Shown piece by piece: positions 32,356 through 43,963 of a DNA stretch of 64,000 nucleotides. Position 1 is the stretch's first letter; each line of letters opens with the position of its first letter. The position numbers and the translations under genes were made by a program. The notes below the pieces were generated by a model. It ran no database searches. It saw nothing but the letters and a program-made list of their open reading frames with translations, and was not told the DNA's origin. The stretch covers positions 206,573,621-206,637,620 of the forward strand of contig OV884057.1 in assembly GCA_930367215.1 (NCBI GenBank). Direction: 5' to 3'. The DNA comes from Pollenia angustigena. Lineage: Eukaryota > Arthropoda > Insecta > Diptera > Polleniidae.

Positions 32356-34233
32356 ATGAATCGTCTTACAAACGAACAACGCTTGCAAATTATTGAATTT
32401 TATTATCAAAATGCGTGCTCTGTTAAGAAAGTTCATCGCGCGCTTCTTGTGTTCAGCGACGAAGCTTATTTTTGGCTCAATGGGTACGTTAATAAGCAGA
32501 ATTGTCGATTTTGGAGTGAAGATCAGCCAGAAGCATTGCAAGAGCTACCAATGCATCCAGAAAAAGTCACAATTTAGTGCGGTTTATGGGCTGGTGGCAT
32601 CATTGGACCGTACCTCTTTAAAGATGATGCAAATCGTAACGTAACTGTGAATGGTGAGCGCTACCGTGAGATGATATCCAACTTTTTTTTTGCCCAAACT
32701 GCAAGAGCTTGACTTGCATGGCATGTGGTTCCAACAAGATGGTGCCAAATGCCACACAGCACGCTTAACAATGGACTTATTGAGAGCGAGTTCGGTGAAC
32801 ATTTTATTTCACGTTCGAGACCGGTCAATTGGCCGCCTAGATCGTGCGATTTAACACCTTTAGACTGTTTTTTTATGGGGCTATGTTAAAGCTCATGTCT
32901 ATACACACATGCCCGCTTCAATTGACGCATTGGAAGTAGAGTTTTTTTTTCCCGGAGTTTTTCGATTCCCGGGAAAGCGGGAAAAATTTTTAAATTTCCC
33001 GGGATCCCGGGATCCCGCTCCATACAAATAATACAAAGTAAACTTGGTTTTATTAATGAAAAAAACTTTTATAAACAAACGTGAGGGAACTTGTTTACAA
33101 AGTAAGTAAAATAAATGCTTAAATACTACAAAAATTAATTGAAGATTGAAAGCGGAACTTGAATTATTATTACCTTTGGCTATTATAAGTAAATTCCGTA
33201 TTATGATGATCTAGTTCAAGATAAAATAAACATAACAATTGAGGTACTCAAGATATGAGATCAAAAAGTAAAATCATAAAATATATAAAATATTTTAATA
33301 AATTTATTAACATTTTTTAACGGCGTAGGAAATTACTTTCTGACACACTCAAAGCGTTTAGTGAGTCGCCAAAGATTATATTTCTGATTTTGTTTACTGA
33401 TTACCATGTTTCCGAAAAATTTCGTTTACTTTTTTACCGAGGTTGGACAAATAATTAAAAGTGCACCGTTGTTGCATGCTTCTAATGTCAAGGTTGATGC
33501 AAAAAGTAGCATCATCCGGACTACTTCTTACAAACTATTTCTTTTCATTAGGTCCATCTGTAATCTTTAGGACAATATGTTTTTCAAATTGTATGTTTGA
33601 GTAACTTACACGAGTTTCATTATTTTTTTATTTCGGTTTCCCCGCACTTCCCGGATATATTACCAAGCTCGATTTTTTTTTTGTAGATACGACTATGTTG
33701 CAATAACGGAGCGATATGTTTATGTATATCCTATTTTTAAGACTTGTCCATGGTCAATGAGAATTTACTGCCTGCATCTTATTTTGAATTTATGTTCTTT
33801 ATCAATTCATCACTTCACTAAATTTATTAATTATCAACTGTTGCACTGCCCATTCTGCTTTTAATAGATTTATTGCCGCAGGAGACATTGATTTACGTTT
33901 GTACACATTTCTTATAATTGATCAAATCGACAACACATCCACAGATGCTAATTTTTAGAGAAAAGAAAACTAAATTTCAGAGTAAAAATAGCTGTTTTCT
34001 GTAAACTATGAAGAACTTTTTATTTCCCGGGATCCCGCAACAAAAATCCCGGGAAAACGGGAAATATAATAAGTGAAATTCCCGGGAATTCCCGGGACGG
34101 GAAATCCCGGGAAAAAACCCTAATTGGAAGACAACATTGAAGCATTTATTCATGAGATACCGGCCGAAATACTGGAAAGAGTATGCCAAAATTGGACTAA
34201 GTGGATGGACCATTTGAGGCGCAGTCAAGGTCA
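32356..34233 (+). pseudogene. Mariner DD41D transposase, copy 2, split
   Basis: MNRLTNEQRLQIIEFYYQN starts at 32356 and continues NACSVKKVHRALLVFSDEAY, the same internal junction as at 8.97 kb but with three more codons (ACS). An in-frame stop replaces the tryptophan codon after VTI at about 32575. Later pieces read TVNGERYREMISNFFF, FQQDGAKCHTARL and CDLTPLDCFF. The 3' part (IPAEILERVCQNWTK) resumes at 34131 after the inserted element. The shared deletion shows both copies descend from one already-deleted parent. Confidence 0.85.
32937..34122. mobile_element. CCCGGGAAA-rich hAT element, 1,186 bp
   Basis: The left end TAGAGTTTTTTTTTCCCGG and the right end, reversed, TAGGGTTTTTTCCCGG are flanked by the exact 8-bp repeat ATTGGAAG (32929-32936 and 34123-34130). 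The intact mariner copy at 9520-9527 shows the single ATTGGAAG, which proves the insertion. Arms about 80 bp long hold runs of TTCCCGGGATCCCGGG. The interior is AT-rich and non-coding. An 8-bp duplication plus TAGRG ends fits hAT. Confidence 0.9.
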
Positions 34234-34239
34234 ACGTTT

Positions 34240-36640
34240 TTAAATATAATATTTTTAAAATTCCATTAATTTGAAGATGGACAGTTTCTGTACTTTTTGT
34301 TAAAAGTTTTTGAGAAAATTAAACATAAAGTGAAAAAACTGCTTTATTTCGGGAAAAAAATTTAAGGTTTTCAGACCACGATGTAATATTTGACTTGTTT
34401 GTCATTAGAAATAAAGTATTCTAACAAGTCTATTTTTTATATTTTCCCAATCCTTATCATTTTTAAGCTATTTTGTTTTTAAATCTCTGGCGCAGAGATA
34501 AGCCAGAAAACATTATTTCGGAAAGTTTAGAGCAAAAGCAAGAATAAATGACTGCTGCTGAGCTGTAATAACTGATCCGATCTAAAGCCCTACACAATTT
34601 TTATATTATTCATGTTGAATTTTTTACAAAAATAGCAAAAACTATGGTAGTATTTTCGCACTATTTTATCTAAAAAAATTATGGGAATTAGTAACACTAC
34701 ATATTTAATACAACAAAGTTTTATTTAATTAGGTACTTTAGCGTTTATCATAAAATCAGGTTTAGATAGGGCCGTTTGTTTTTTAGTAACAAAATCATTC
34801 CTAAAAAGATATAATTTTTTTTTACTGATTTTTAATATTTTAGTTAGTAAGGGCCTTTTGCGTTTAAGGTAATACTATATTTAAGTTATAATTTCGATAA
34901 AAGCAATTTGTCAAAATTATTAGTTTTGTCAATTTGAATTAAGGAAATTTGTATATCTCAAACTTTTTTAAGTGTTCAAAATATTCGTCGAGGAATCTCC
35001 TTTTTCCATTCCAAATAAATCAAAAATATTTTCAGATTCGATTTAACAATTTCATTTCAATAATCGGTTTGGCTTTCTGCGTGTGTCCTTGCAAATTTTG
35101 TATACAAAAAACAAATTTGCCTTTTTTTGAAATGTATTTAAGAATAAATATTTGGGGTATTCACAAAGTGTGCTATCATGTTTTATCGCCATAATGTTCT
35201 AACATTTTACAATGGTTTAAAAATATTGTTGTTGCTTTGTAAACAAAAAGTGTCTTAAATGAATAGAACGTTGCTTGCTATGTTTATTGTGCTGTCGTAA
35301 TTAATCAGAAGAGACCAGAGCTGAGCGGCTGAGCCGCATCACGTTAGTTCTTGTAGCCGTCGCCGTTGATGGTATAATTTTATCCGGTTAACATCAAAAT
35401 TTGACCTGCGGCTAGCAATTTTTGCAAGAAATCACTTGCGGCGTCAAATAAGATCGGCTTATGACTCTGCTGTTTGGTAAACAAACAAAATAAAATTTAT
35501 TTCTTATTTGAGTCTGCAAAATGGAAAATAGTCAGGTAAAATCCAATTTAATTTATTAATTCATGGAAAAGAATTAAAAAATATTTTGATGTTAGGTAAA
35601 TATTTATTTTTTATATTTGTTTTAAATCAGCTGTTTTAAATTCAAAAAAAATCACGCAAAATTATGAGGGGTTGTTCACAAAAGTCGTATTTTTTCATGT
35701 TATTATTTTAAGACAAATGACTTTATGACACCTTGTGAATCCCCCAATTGAAAATAGTTTACACAACCTCTTCATAAATGTCCTGCCTTAGAGGAAGGAG
35801 CCTTATTGCTTGACAACATGTAATTTTTAAGTATGAAGATCAAATTTTACCAACAAATCGACTTTCGAAGATCATTTTTATTGCAAAAGATTTAATTTTG
35901 TTATTAAGGAATAGTACTGAAAAGTTAATAATATACAAGCAAGAATTTTATCACAAAAGAACCGCTTAAAGGACATAAGTGAGCCGTCCTTGTATCGGCT
36001 TCCCATTGAACCTAAAGGCGAAATGACTCAGTGCAAGAAAATAAGGGTCATCGCCGCCAGCCTCAATACTTGCAATGCGAAATGAAACTAGACTGGGGTT
36101 TTTCAAAAGTTAGCTCGAGTTCCCGAAATATCGGCCCCTAAAGCTGTTGAATATTTTGAAAAGGGGTTTGGTATAAGTCAAAAAAATAAACTAAACGTAC
36201 TAGAATACTATTTCAGATGTCTTCAGTAGAATTGTATGGCGGTTCTTTGCTTAGAATATATTAACCCTCGAACAGGGTTAATTTTTGTCTTTTTTTTAAC
36301 TTCCACATAAAAGTATACTAAAATGGCACCTTAGAGAGTTAAAATGTTCGACGAATATTTTATGTCTCAAAGCGTAAAAGATCAAAAAATCGTGCAATGC
36401 TGGTAAAACGGGTTTTCGAAAAATTCAAAAACTTTAAAAATCAGTTTTACATACATTGCACGACTTTTTAGTCTTTTACGGTCGGATCATTGATGGAAAA
36501 TTCAGGACAATGGTACTATTTTCAGTACTTTTTCCTTTAAGAATACCACGGTACCCCTACGTCCGTTTAAGTACTCTTTTCTTGTTATGCTTCTTTGCTT
36601 AGAAACTTAGCGTTGATATTTTTTTTTAATTAACATTAAT
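34240..36640. other. Mostly intergenic, 2.4 kb, one weak exon candidate
   Basis: AT-rich with a less AT-rich island at 35310-35540 (see the entry at 35521). Elsewhere no frame with recognisable motifs. The frame at 34949-35194 is not convincing. Confidence 0.4.
35521..35535 (+). other. Possible short first exon (M-E-N-S-Q, then GT)
   Basis: CAAAATGGAAAATAGTCAG is followed directly by GTAAAATCC, a good splice donor, and preceded by an insect-like start context. Upstream (35310-35500) is a locally GC-richer stretch that differs from the surrounding repeats. This would fit a 5' exon of a host gene with long introns, but five codons prove nothing and no partner exon was recognised. Confidence 0.2.
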
Positions 36641-36644
36641 TACC

Positions 36645-37023
36645 AGGGCTGTGGAATCGTCAACAAAAAGTACTACCTCCGACTCCAACCGCTGAAATTC
36701 CAACTCCGATTCCTTATCTAACCTTAATGAAAAATGTATATGAGACTGGTCCTTATTTGACTTTGAACTCTTTTTTAATGCACTACCTTTTAAATGGTTA
36801 AATATAGCAAGAAAAGGATTCATTAAAAATTTTGAATCAATATTTTAAATATTGCATCGCCAATTTCAAAGTATTTTTATTTTGGAAATTATTAGAATAT
36901 TTGTCTAAATTTTTTATGCCGAAAAATTTTGGTGTCGGAGTCACGAATTTTTTGTGTGTACTTCGACTCCGACTCCGGTACAGAAACCTCAACTCCGACT
37001 TTACAACACCGACTCCACAGCCT
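36645..37023. mobile_element. hAT-like MITE rich in GACTCC
   Basis: The ends are GGGCTGTGGAATCG and, reversed, AAGGCTGTGGAGTCGG. Arms contain runs of CGACTCCGACTCC and CAACTCCGA. This GACTCCACAGCC-ended type is common in insect genomes and usually belongs to hAT. No clean 8-bp duplication was found. The arginine/serine-rich frames over it are artefacts. Confidence 0.6.
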
Positions 37024-37340
37024 TCTTGACAACATTGCCTCGACAAAATTTATTCTTATCAAAAGTATATATGATTGTTGGTGTATTTTAATTAAAAACC
37101 AAATAAATTATGTATTTTATTTATTTTCCAAAAAAAATGTTTGAAAAAAAGTACAGAAATGTTGAAAAAAGTACTCTTTTGCTTGGTAGTCAGTACCATC
37201 TAAATTTTTCAATTTTCCATTACTGGCTCGGATATATTGGATCATGAATAGCTTATTTAATATATAGTGCGTTCCTTAAAATTGCATCAAACATTGGGAA
37301 ATTAAGATTGTTTTAATCTGTTTTAATAACCAATGATTCT

Positions 37341-37445
37341 CTTAAGGCGAATTTAAATTGGTTACCGCATCAGCCCGCATGAGAAAGAGTTATCTTGGTT
37401 GTCAATTTCTTTTGTATGTAGTTGGACCTGTATAAATTCGCCTTG
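37341..37445. repeat. Small inverted repeat AAGGCGAATTTA
   Basis: AAGGCGAATTTAAATTGG near 37342 and TATAAATTCGCCTT near 37431 face each other across about 100 bp. A small MITE is likely. Confidence 0.45.
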
Positions 37446-37458
37446 GTTGCTTTCTTAA

Positions 37459-37649
37459 GGCCCAAATACACTTTTCAAATGCTTGTCCTGCCTGCGAATT
37501 TATCGTGTAGGTGTGCTTGACGTAATATTCGCCGTCATATCTAAATAATTTGATTTTCCATCCAGCATCGTCGGTGTGACACAAACAAACATATTTTCAC
37601 TAATACTACCACAATGCTTGATGAGTATTTTGATCAATGTATTTGGGCC
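37459..37649. mobile_element. 191-bp MITE with GGCCCAAATACA ends
   Basis: GGCCCAAATACACTTTTC and, reversed, GGCCCAAATACATTGATC form the ends. They resemble the Harbinger-like MITE at 16567. The flanking triplets (TAA and TTT) do not match, so the target duplication is unconfirmed. Confidence 0.55.
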
Positions 37650-38390
37650 TTTAGAACTGCATAGTGTTTTTTTTTTTTTCAAAAATCCCCCATTCTTCCA
37701 AAACCCCCACTGTGGGACTTTTTGTAATGAAAGTATTTAGCCTTTAATCTTTTATTAAGCATTGTTCTGTTCATATATTTTTTAGAATTTTTCTCCATTT
37801 TATCTTTTTCTTTTTGCTGTAGTGGTGTTCGCACCATCAAATACATAATTGAACAATTTTATTTCGTCGTTAGGACTACGCAAACAAACAAATTGCAGAA
37901 GCATAATAATATTCATTTGTGAGTTATTGCATGTACCAGAATGCAAAGAGGAGTGCTTGCATTTGAGGATATTTGTTGGGCTAGTTTTTATTTTGTTTTC
38001 TTTTCTGTTCTCTTTTGCATTATTCTATGGTTTTTTAGCTTTAAATATGTGTTTGTGTGTGTGTGTTGTTTTCCTTTCAAAGTTTCACAGCGGTAAATAT
38101 TGAAAGAACCGCAAGTGGCGGAGTTTTTTGAAGGCCTCTGTACTCCTTTCTTAAAATTTGCCTTCAGAAATATGACATCCAGAAGGTCTAAATTTCTTTT
38201 GAACAGACTTTTTAAAATATTCAATACACATTCGCCAGTTGACATATTTTACGCCCTTTTTACGGAAGGAAAAGAAATTGTTAAATATTCTTAATATTTT
38301 TTTTTGGTTTCGTTACTTTTTTACGCAAACGAATACGTTGCATGGGGGATGAACCTGATAATATGTAATAAAATTTGATTTTACGTATCT
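37650..38390. other. Intergenic; one unassigned frame at 38097-38294
   Basis: The plus-strand frame ending at 38294 (EPQVAEFFEGLCTPFLKFAF and on, stop TAA) has ordinary amino-acid composition. It has no ATG at its start, lacks a matching splice acceptor in frame, and shows no motif I recognise. It could be a transposon relic or chance. Confidence 0.25.
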
Positions 38391-39289
38391 GGTAGGGAAT
38401 TTATTTAATCGGGCTTTTGCTTTAATCGGTTAATCGTTCGATTAATTAACCGAGGTTTTGGTTTAACCGGTTAATAATCGGTTAAGTAAAGTTTTGTTAT
38501 AAATTAAGTAATTTCAATAAATAAAAATCCAAAAATTATTTATTATTTGGAGTTTATTTATAAAAAAAAAACAATCACATAACAAACAAAACAATTCTTG
38601 GACTAAAACGAGCAAACAAAAAAAAAAAAAAAAAAAACCATACATATTAATATGTATTTATTAAAAAATAAACTGTGAGTTCATTTTATTTTTTATTTTA
38701 ATAGTTATAGGAGATCTTATAAAAAAATCTTTTGGAAAAATAATTTGGTTTAAATTACGCTTAAATGATTCTTTTCTTTAGTTTTGTTAAAACTTGACTT
38801 TCTTTCACTTATCGAAGATGTCGGAGAAATCCAAAGAAATCCATTACACATAATATCTAATTTCTCAGTCTATTTCCTGGATTTCTCTAAACATATAAAA
38901 TCTTCCATTATGCCATTAGAGTACTGGGTTAATTTTTTTAAGATTTTGAATACATCTAATTGTTTCGGTTACTATCGAGAGTTTCTTCTGTTGTCAGGTC
39001 ATCATCTGGCATAGCTTAACACCGAACATTCTGCAAAAAAGTTTATATCCGAATCTCTTAGTTTCTGTTTTTGTACTGTGTTTTAAGAATGTATTGCTAG
39101 AGGAAAATATATTGTATGAAAAAATAATTTCTGAACACAAAACTTTTGAATATGAGACGAAACAAACAATAAAAAACACAATAAAACTATTAAAGATTTA
39201 ATTAAACAATGCCAAATCAAAAAAACTCGGTAGCAAATAAGAGGAAAAATTAAATAAAATATACAAATCAGAAAGGCTTAAGAACTCTG

Positions 39290-39775
39290 ACATACTACAA
39301 AGACAAATACGAACTAGCGCTTAAGACCAATAACTCTGTGTACCAACTATCAAGCAAACCAAAGACGAAACTTGAAAAGGAGGAAAAATCAAACTTGATT
39401 TAGAAAATAGGCTGTGAGGGGGACGGGTCCAACATATGCCCAAAAGTATATGTGAGGACTTCAAAATCAACACTCAACACAAGATTATCAGGAAACAAAT
39501 CTGATCAGAAAGCTGTAACAAAACCAATTCAACAAAAAACTGTCTTTGCGGCCCACTGTACAATAACGGGACACAAACCAAATTTTTATAATGTGAGCAT
39601 CTTACAATAAGAGAGTAACTATGCTAAGAGATAGACACTGGAAATGTTACATATAGTAAACACACCACCAAGCTAACGTCTCAATTACAAGACAGACACC
39701 GATAAGATTTCGCATATTTACAAATACACAATAAACAAACACCGACATAGAAAACAAAAATAAGATAAGGTCGGT
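39290..39775 (+). pseudogene. Penelope-like element, C-terminal GIY-YIG region
   Basis: A single reading phase interrupted by stops gives KVYVRTSKSTLNTRLSGNKS, TVFAAHCTITGHKPNFYNVS, ILQ-stop-ESNYAKR-stop-TLEMLHIVNTPP, and RLNYKTDTDKISHIYKY. These are the conserved C-terminal blocks of Penelope-like elements: the arginine helix, the AAHC..TGH box, E.NY..R..LEMLHI, and N.KTDTD.....IY. A GIY-YIG endonuclease normally sits here after the reverse transcriptase. The reverse transcriptase itself is not visible. Dead through several stop codons. Confidence 0.75.
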
Positions 39776-39935
39776 AAAACGAAATCAATGTGACACTATC
39801 AGTTGGTGAAAATATGACAAGCAGTTAGGACGTATCAACTTTTTTTATAGTTTTTAATTTGACAGTCTTTTAAATGTATGCATTGATAAGTGTTATGATA
39901 TAAAATTTAAATGTTAAATATATGTGTATTTTGTA

Positions 39936-39990
39936 GCCCCTGAAGATGACCATCGATGTATGGTCGAAATATCGGATGAAAAATAAAAAA
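39936..39990 (+). repeat. Penelope-type 3' hairpin
   Basis: CCCTGAAGATGACCATCGAT followed by GTATGGTCGAAATATCGG forms a GACCAT / ATGGTC stem. Such a stem is common just after the Penelope coding end, fitting the fragment upstream. Confidence 0.55.
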
Positions 39991-40148
39991 TACAAACATT
40001 TGTTTAACAACAACATTGGTTATCATACTACAAAAAATTTAAATATTGTTATATCGGTTAATCGACTGAAATTAACCGGCTTAATCGTTAATCGAAAAAA
40101 ACCAATTTTAAATTAACCGATCAATTAGTTGGGTAGTAATTGATCGGT

Positions 40149-40169
40149 TAACTATATATATATATATTG
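40149..40169. repeat. TA microsatellite
   Basis: TATATATATATATA run after the right arm of the composite element. Confidence 0.6.
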
Positions 40170-40184
40170 GTTCCTTTAGTTCCT

Positions 40185-40620
40185 ATAAGGAGCATAGGGC
40201 CTCCTTACGTTGTTTGAGGTTTCGGTAATCATTTGTTTTAAGATGAGTAGCTGATTGGGCTTCTGCATCCGATCCTGGAACTGGGGCTGCCAGCATGGCC
40301 TCCAGGCGGGCTGTTGGTGGCGATTGGTTATTTGAAGGCGCCAATCTCTCGCCTTGACGTTCCGAGTATCATTGGCACTCAGAATTTGTTAGGAGTCCGG
40401 CGCCACCCGGAAACCCTCTGAGACTTTCCTCCCGGAACCGCTGATTGTCCGCGACTGCATTTGCAGCTGTTCCGTATATCTACGGAACTTTCCACTATCC
40501 GCAACCTGTGGAGGCGCCCGATAGCACTCAGCTGTGCTTCCATCAGAGATGGCGGCGTTGACTGGTCAACGGTTAACCGAATGATTGCCCAAGTATCAGG
40601 TGTGAAAGAATTTAATGTTT
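40185..40620 (-). other. GC-rich block, probably LINE 5' region
   Basis: A sharply GC-richer block than its surroundings. Reverse reading contains CTATCGGGCGCCTCCACAGG, ACTTTCCGTAG-like words and one frame with ARLEAMLAAPVPGSDAEAQS followed by NDYRNLKQRKEALCSL. Its composition and style recall the 5' part of a non-LTR retrotransposon, possibly the family whose endonuclease is at 63.04 kb. I cannot name the family. Confidence 0.35.
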
Positions 40621-41100
40621 GACTAGCTGTTTAAGGCGGCTATCATTGAATTTTATATATTAACAAAATATCCGTTCCTTATTTAAAACACTTAAACTGT
40701 AAAAAATTAATTTTTACCCCTTGTTAACCCACCTTCAAACTTCAGTATCGTTGCGGCGAAAGTTAGCCTTATCTTATTATCTTAAGATTTTATACAACAT
40801 ACCTTCATAGAACAGTTGTAGGAAAGAAGGCCTGTACCTTGACCGTTTTTTGAGCCATACAATCTTGGAGCACTTTTATGCAAGGACTTAATAGTTATAA
40901 CTTTTAGTCGATAAAAATTGCGAATAATTATTACGAATAAATTTATATTTTTTTTATTAAGAATAATTATTATTTCCAATTTTTATTTAAAAAAATTGAT
41001 GATAACTATTAAACATAAATATTACTATTCCATAGATATATTACTAATTATTTTTAATAAATAGTTATAAATAATTAATAACATAACTGTTATAACTCAT

Positions 41101-41668
41101 TATACCCACACCACAATAGTGGAGCGGGTATTATTCATTTGTGCTGATGTGTGTAACGCCTTCAAATAAAGTATACCGATCGACTCAAAATCATTTTCTG
41201 ATTCGAACTAACGATGTCCGTCCGGCTGGCTGGCTGTCCATGTAACATTGGGCGCAAAGTACAGGTCGCAATTTTGGAGATAATTTGATCAAATTTGGGG
41301 CATAGGTTCTTATTGGCACAAGGACCAAGTCTGTTGAAAATGTGCCAAATCGTAGGACTACAAGGGAAGATAGGGGGAAATTTCTTCCTCTCAGAAGCTA
41401 TCAAACCGATTTTAATGAAATTTAAGACATAGATAGATCCATATCTATATGGACACATAAGCTATACAGTTTTTCAAAAATAGGACCACAAGGGGAGGTA
41501 GGGGCACTTTTTGCCTCTTACAAACTTTCAAACCCATTTTAATGAAGCTTATAAACATATGAGATAAATCCATATTTATATGGACATGTAAGCATGATGT
41601 GTTTTTTAATACTGTGGTGTAGGTTATCATATGGTCGGGCTTGACCGACTATACTTTCTTACTTGTTT
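41101..41668 (+). mobile_element. Helentron-associated element, family 2
   Basis: It starts TATACCCACACCACAATAGT (hairpin with GAGCGGGTA), then GTCCGTCCGGCTGGCTGGCT and CAAAGTACAGGTCGCAATTT. Two related blocks of TCAAACCGATTTTAATGAA type follow. The end is the hairpin GGTCGGGCTTGACCGACT plus ATACTTTCTTACTTGTTTT. Non-coding. Confidence 0.8.
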
Positions 41669-41980
41669 TATTATGTATTTGTATATGCACAAGCATAATC
41701 TGCAAAAATAAAACAATTAATATCAAGAAAATATTCAAAATAACTATTATTTATCTATTTATATCAGCGGTCATCACAAAGAGAGACAGTTAAAAATGTT
41801 TATGTAGGGGTGAGTGCAAAGAGAGGAAAATAAATTTACTCGTTTGAGACTTTAACTATGTGTTTTGTTCTTGTTTTTTGAAATTATGGCTTTTTACAAT
41901 TGTTTCGTTAACCTTCGTGTTGTGTGTGTGTGTGAAATTCACGAAAAGTGCTCGGCCCCCGGGGGCATAGCGTGCTGATC

Positions 41981-42532
41981 GTTGATCTATATATAAATAT
42001 ATATATATAAATGAACAATTTTTGTATGTTTGTTTGTTTGTTTGTTTGTTGGCTTATAGACTCCTAAACTACTGAACTGATTTTCCTGAAATTTTTACAG
42101 TAACATCACGGAAGCCCTTAAAATAAAATACGCTACTTATTTTTTCGACAGCGGCAGCGGAATTGGTGTCTTCCATTGGATGCCAATATTAAATATCGCA
42201 TATGTTAAGAGCCGCTGCACGCATTTTATTGAACTTTTGGTAGTAGGATCTTCTGAGCCCTATAATTGAAATAAAATAGCAGCGGGGGAAGTGGTCCCCC
42301 CATAGGACGCCAATGTTTAATATCGCATATCTTAAGAACTGTTAAAACTTTCTCTTTCACTATTGAAAATTAAAATAAAGCGGGTAGGCGCAGGGGAGGA
42401 AATACCTCCCATAGGATGCATATATTAAATATCGCTCAACTGAAGAACTATTAAAGGGAGAGTCTTCAAACATGGTTAAAGCTACTATTATGGTAAGCTA
42501 TAAATTTCAATATAGAAATGGATGGGGCAGAC
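41981..42532 (+). mobile_element. Helitron fragment, 5' part
   Basis: It starts near TCTATATATAAATATATATA and includes a GTTT microsatellite (42029-42051). It then has the block GATGCCAATATTAAATATCG ... GAGCCGCTGCACGCATTTT ... GCGGGTAGGCGCAGGGG, which is repeated in the element at 43964-45398. The match ends at 42532 inside GGGGCAGACAG, where hAT sequence begins. Confidence 0.65.
42029..42051. repeat. (GTTT)n microsatellite
   Basis: Six units of TTTG next to the Helitron-like start. Confidence 0.8.
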
Positions 42533-43043
42533 AGTAAGATTATACAAGAGTGTGCTACCAGATGGAACAGTAGCTTTGCATGCTACCGCGTATTTTGCAA
42601 TGTAAAGTCTATATGTCTTTATGCATCCACAAATAATAAAATTCCCCAACTTACTCCTAAAGATTGGATTCTTATTGTAAAATTAATTAATTTAACAAAG
42701 TTATCTTTATAAAAATTCGAAACGGAAAGGTTTTAACGAAACTGAAGATAAACGCCCAGCTTAAAGAGACCTAATGACTTCACTTATGGATACAAGTGAA
42801 TGTGACAGTAAAGCCGAATATGACATATCTCAGCTTTGTTAGTTTTCCAGATCCTGCTCAATTCGAAAAACCATCGCGGAATATTTAGCAAATAAGCGGG
42901 TGTCAGATTGTTTACCTATGGCCAGGCAATATTTAGTGACACCACCAACGAGTGCTCCGAGCTAGCGTATTTTTACTGATGCGGGGCATATTTACACACC
43001 ACATCAAAATAGGCTTAAAGGAGAAAAGGCTTCGAAACTTTAA
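42533..43043 (+). pseudogene. hAT transposase fragment with dimerisation domain
   Basis: The first part reads IIQECATRWNSSFACYRVF, then IPQLTPKDWILIVKLINLTK, the block found before the C-terminus of hAT transposases. After stops and shifts, 42888-43043 reads ANKRVSDCLPMARQYLVTPP, TSAPS-stop-RIFTDAGHIYT and NRLKGEKASKL. That is the hAT C-terminal dimerisation domain, with the conserved SER replaced by S-stop-R (GAG to TAG). The N-terminal zinc finger and most of the catalytic domain are missing. The left edge abuts Helitron sequence directly, so it was either captured or the Helitron was cut by this insertion. Confidence 0.8.
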
Positions 43044-43963
43044 TTTTTGAAGTTCAATATTGCTCTTCTGAGATTTTATTATTAATTTAACATGGTATGA
43101 ACAAGCAAGACTTTATCTTTTTGATGCCAGCTTTGAATATTTACAATGTACATTGTACATTAATCTGTGGCATTTTGACAAAACATCCTAAGTCAAATTA
43201 AAAAAGTTGAAAAAAATGTTTTAATCATACGAATTTTCATTCAAAATACGTTTTTGTTTATGTTCTTAAAATTTTGTATTACAAACAAAATTTTTCATTA
43301 ATTTTGGTCTATTTTAATATTTAATAATAATGATTTTTCCACCGTGTTTTTTTTTTAAACTTTTATGCTATCTTATGTCATCTTAAGATATTTTGTCAAA
43401 ATGCCACAGATACGTATTTTGTCTGGTTTTAAACTTAACTTAAAGAAGATTGTTATTTTTTGTGCAAGAGAAAAGTTTTTTTAACATTATTAAAAGTTAA
43501 TATTTTTTGTTTAATTAACACTTTAAAAAATTTTTTTTTTAAACCTATACGCAAAATATTCGCTTTAATATGGCGAATACGAATAACGTAAAACAGGCGA
43601 ATATTCATCATTTTGAATATGAATATTCGTCATCACATTACATCACTACTACCAACCAATGAAAACGACCGCAACATTTCTCATATCGTCATATTAAAGA
43701 GGAAATAACCTTTCTGCAGTTTTCAAAAGTTTACAGGATAGGGTAAAAAATGCTGTAAATTTTCCACTATTTATAATATTCAAACGAAAATTACACATTT
43801 TGATTAAAATGAAACAGAAATATATATCGGTTGAGAAAATGTTGTTTTTCTAAACACAGCTGATGTTATTTGTTATTTGGTTATTTGGAAATGTTAAAAT
43901 CTGAAACCAAATAACCTATCTGCAGTTCTAATTAGTATGAATATGGAATACATATGAATATTA
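43044..43963. other. Intergenic, no gene seen
   Basis: AT-rich sequence between the hAT fragment and the Helitron start. It may be the 3' tail of the hAT relic; no end repeat was identified. Confidence 0.35.

Larger units (their letters stand above)
32271..34233 (+). mobile_element. DD41D mariner, internally deleted, copy 2 (split)
   Basis: It is homologous to the mariner at 8857-9771 from TTGGCAACACTGGTTTAAAC (32271) to GGCGCAGTCAAGGTCAA (34233). The terminal GGGTGATTTTTT repeats are missing, so both ends are truncated. It is interrupted by a hAT-like element at 32937-34122. Confidence 0.8.
38395..40145. mobile_element. Composite flanked by TTAACCGGTTAA-type arms
   Basis: The left arm (38400-38490) has TTAATCGGTTAATCG and TTTAACCGGTTAATAATCGG. 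The right arm (40050-40140) has ATCGGTTAATCGACTG, AAATTAACCGATCAATTAG and GATCGGTTAAC. The arms are in inverted orientation and suggest one DNA transposon about 1.75 kb long. Exact ends and target duplication are not resolved. A Penelope-type fragment lies inside (39290-39990). Confidence 0.45.

Noticed and set aside
35260..35340. GAGCGGCTGAGCCGC as an operator or origin
   Set aside because: A single short GC palindrome with no context supporting a regulatory role.
38784..39014. 76-codon plus-strand frame, with a minus-strand PTSSISERKSSF phrase
   Set aside because: The minus-strand phrase recalls the hAT SER motif, but no other hAT block is in register around it, so I did not call a transposase.
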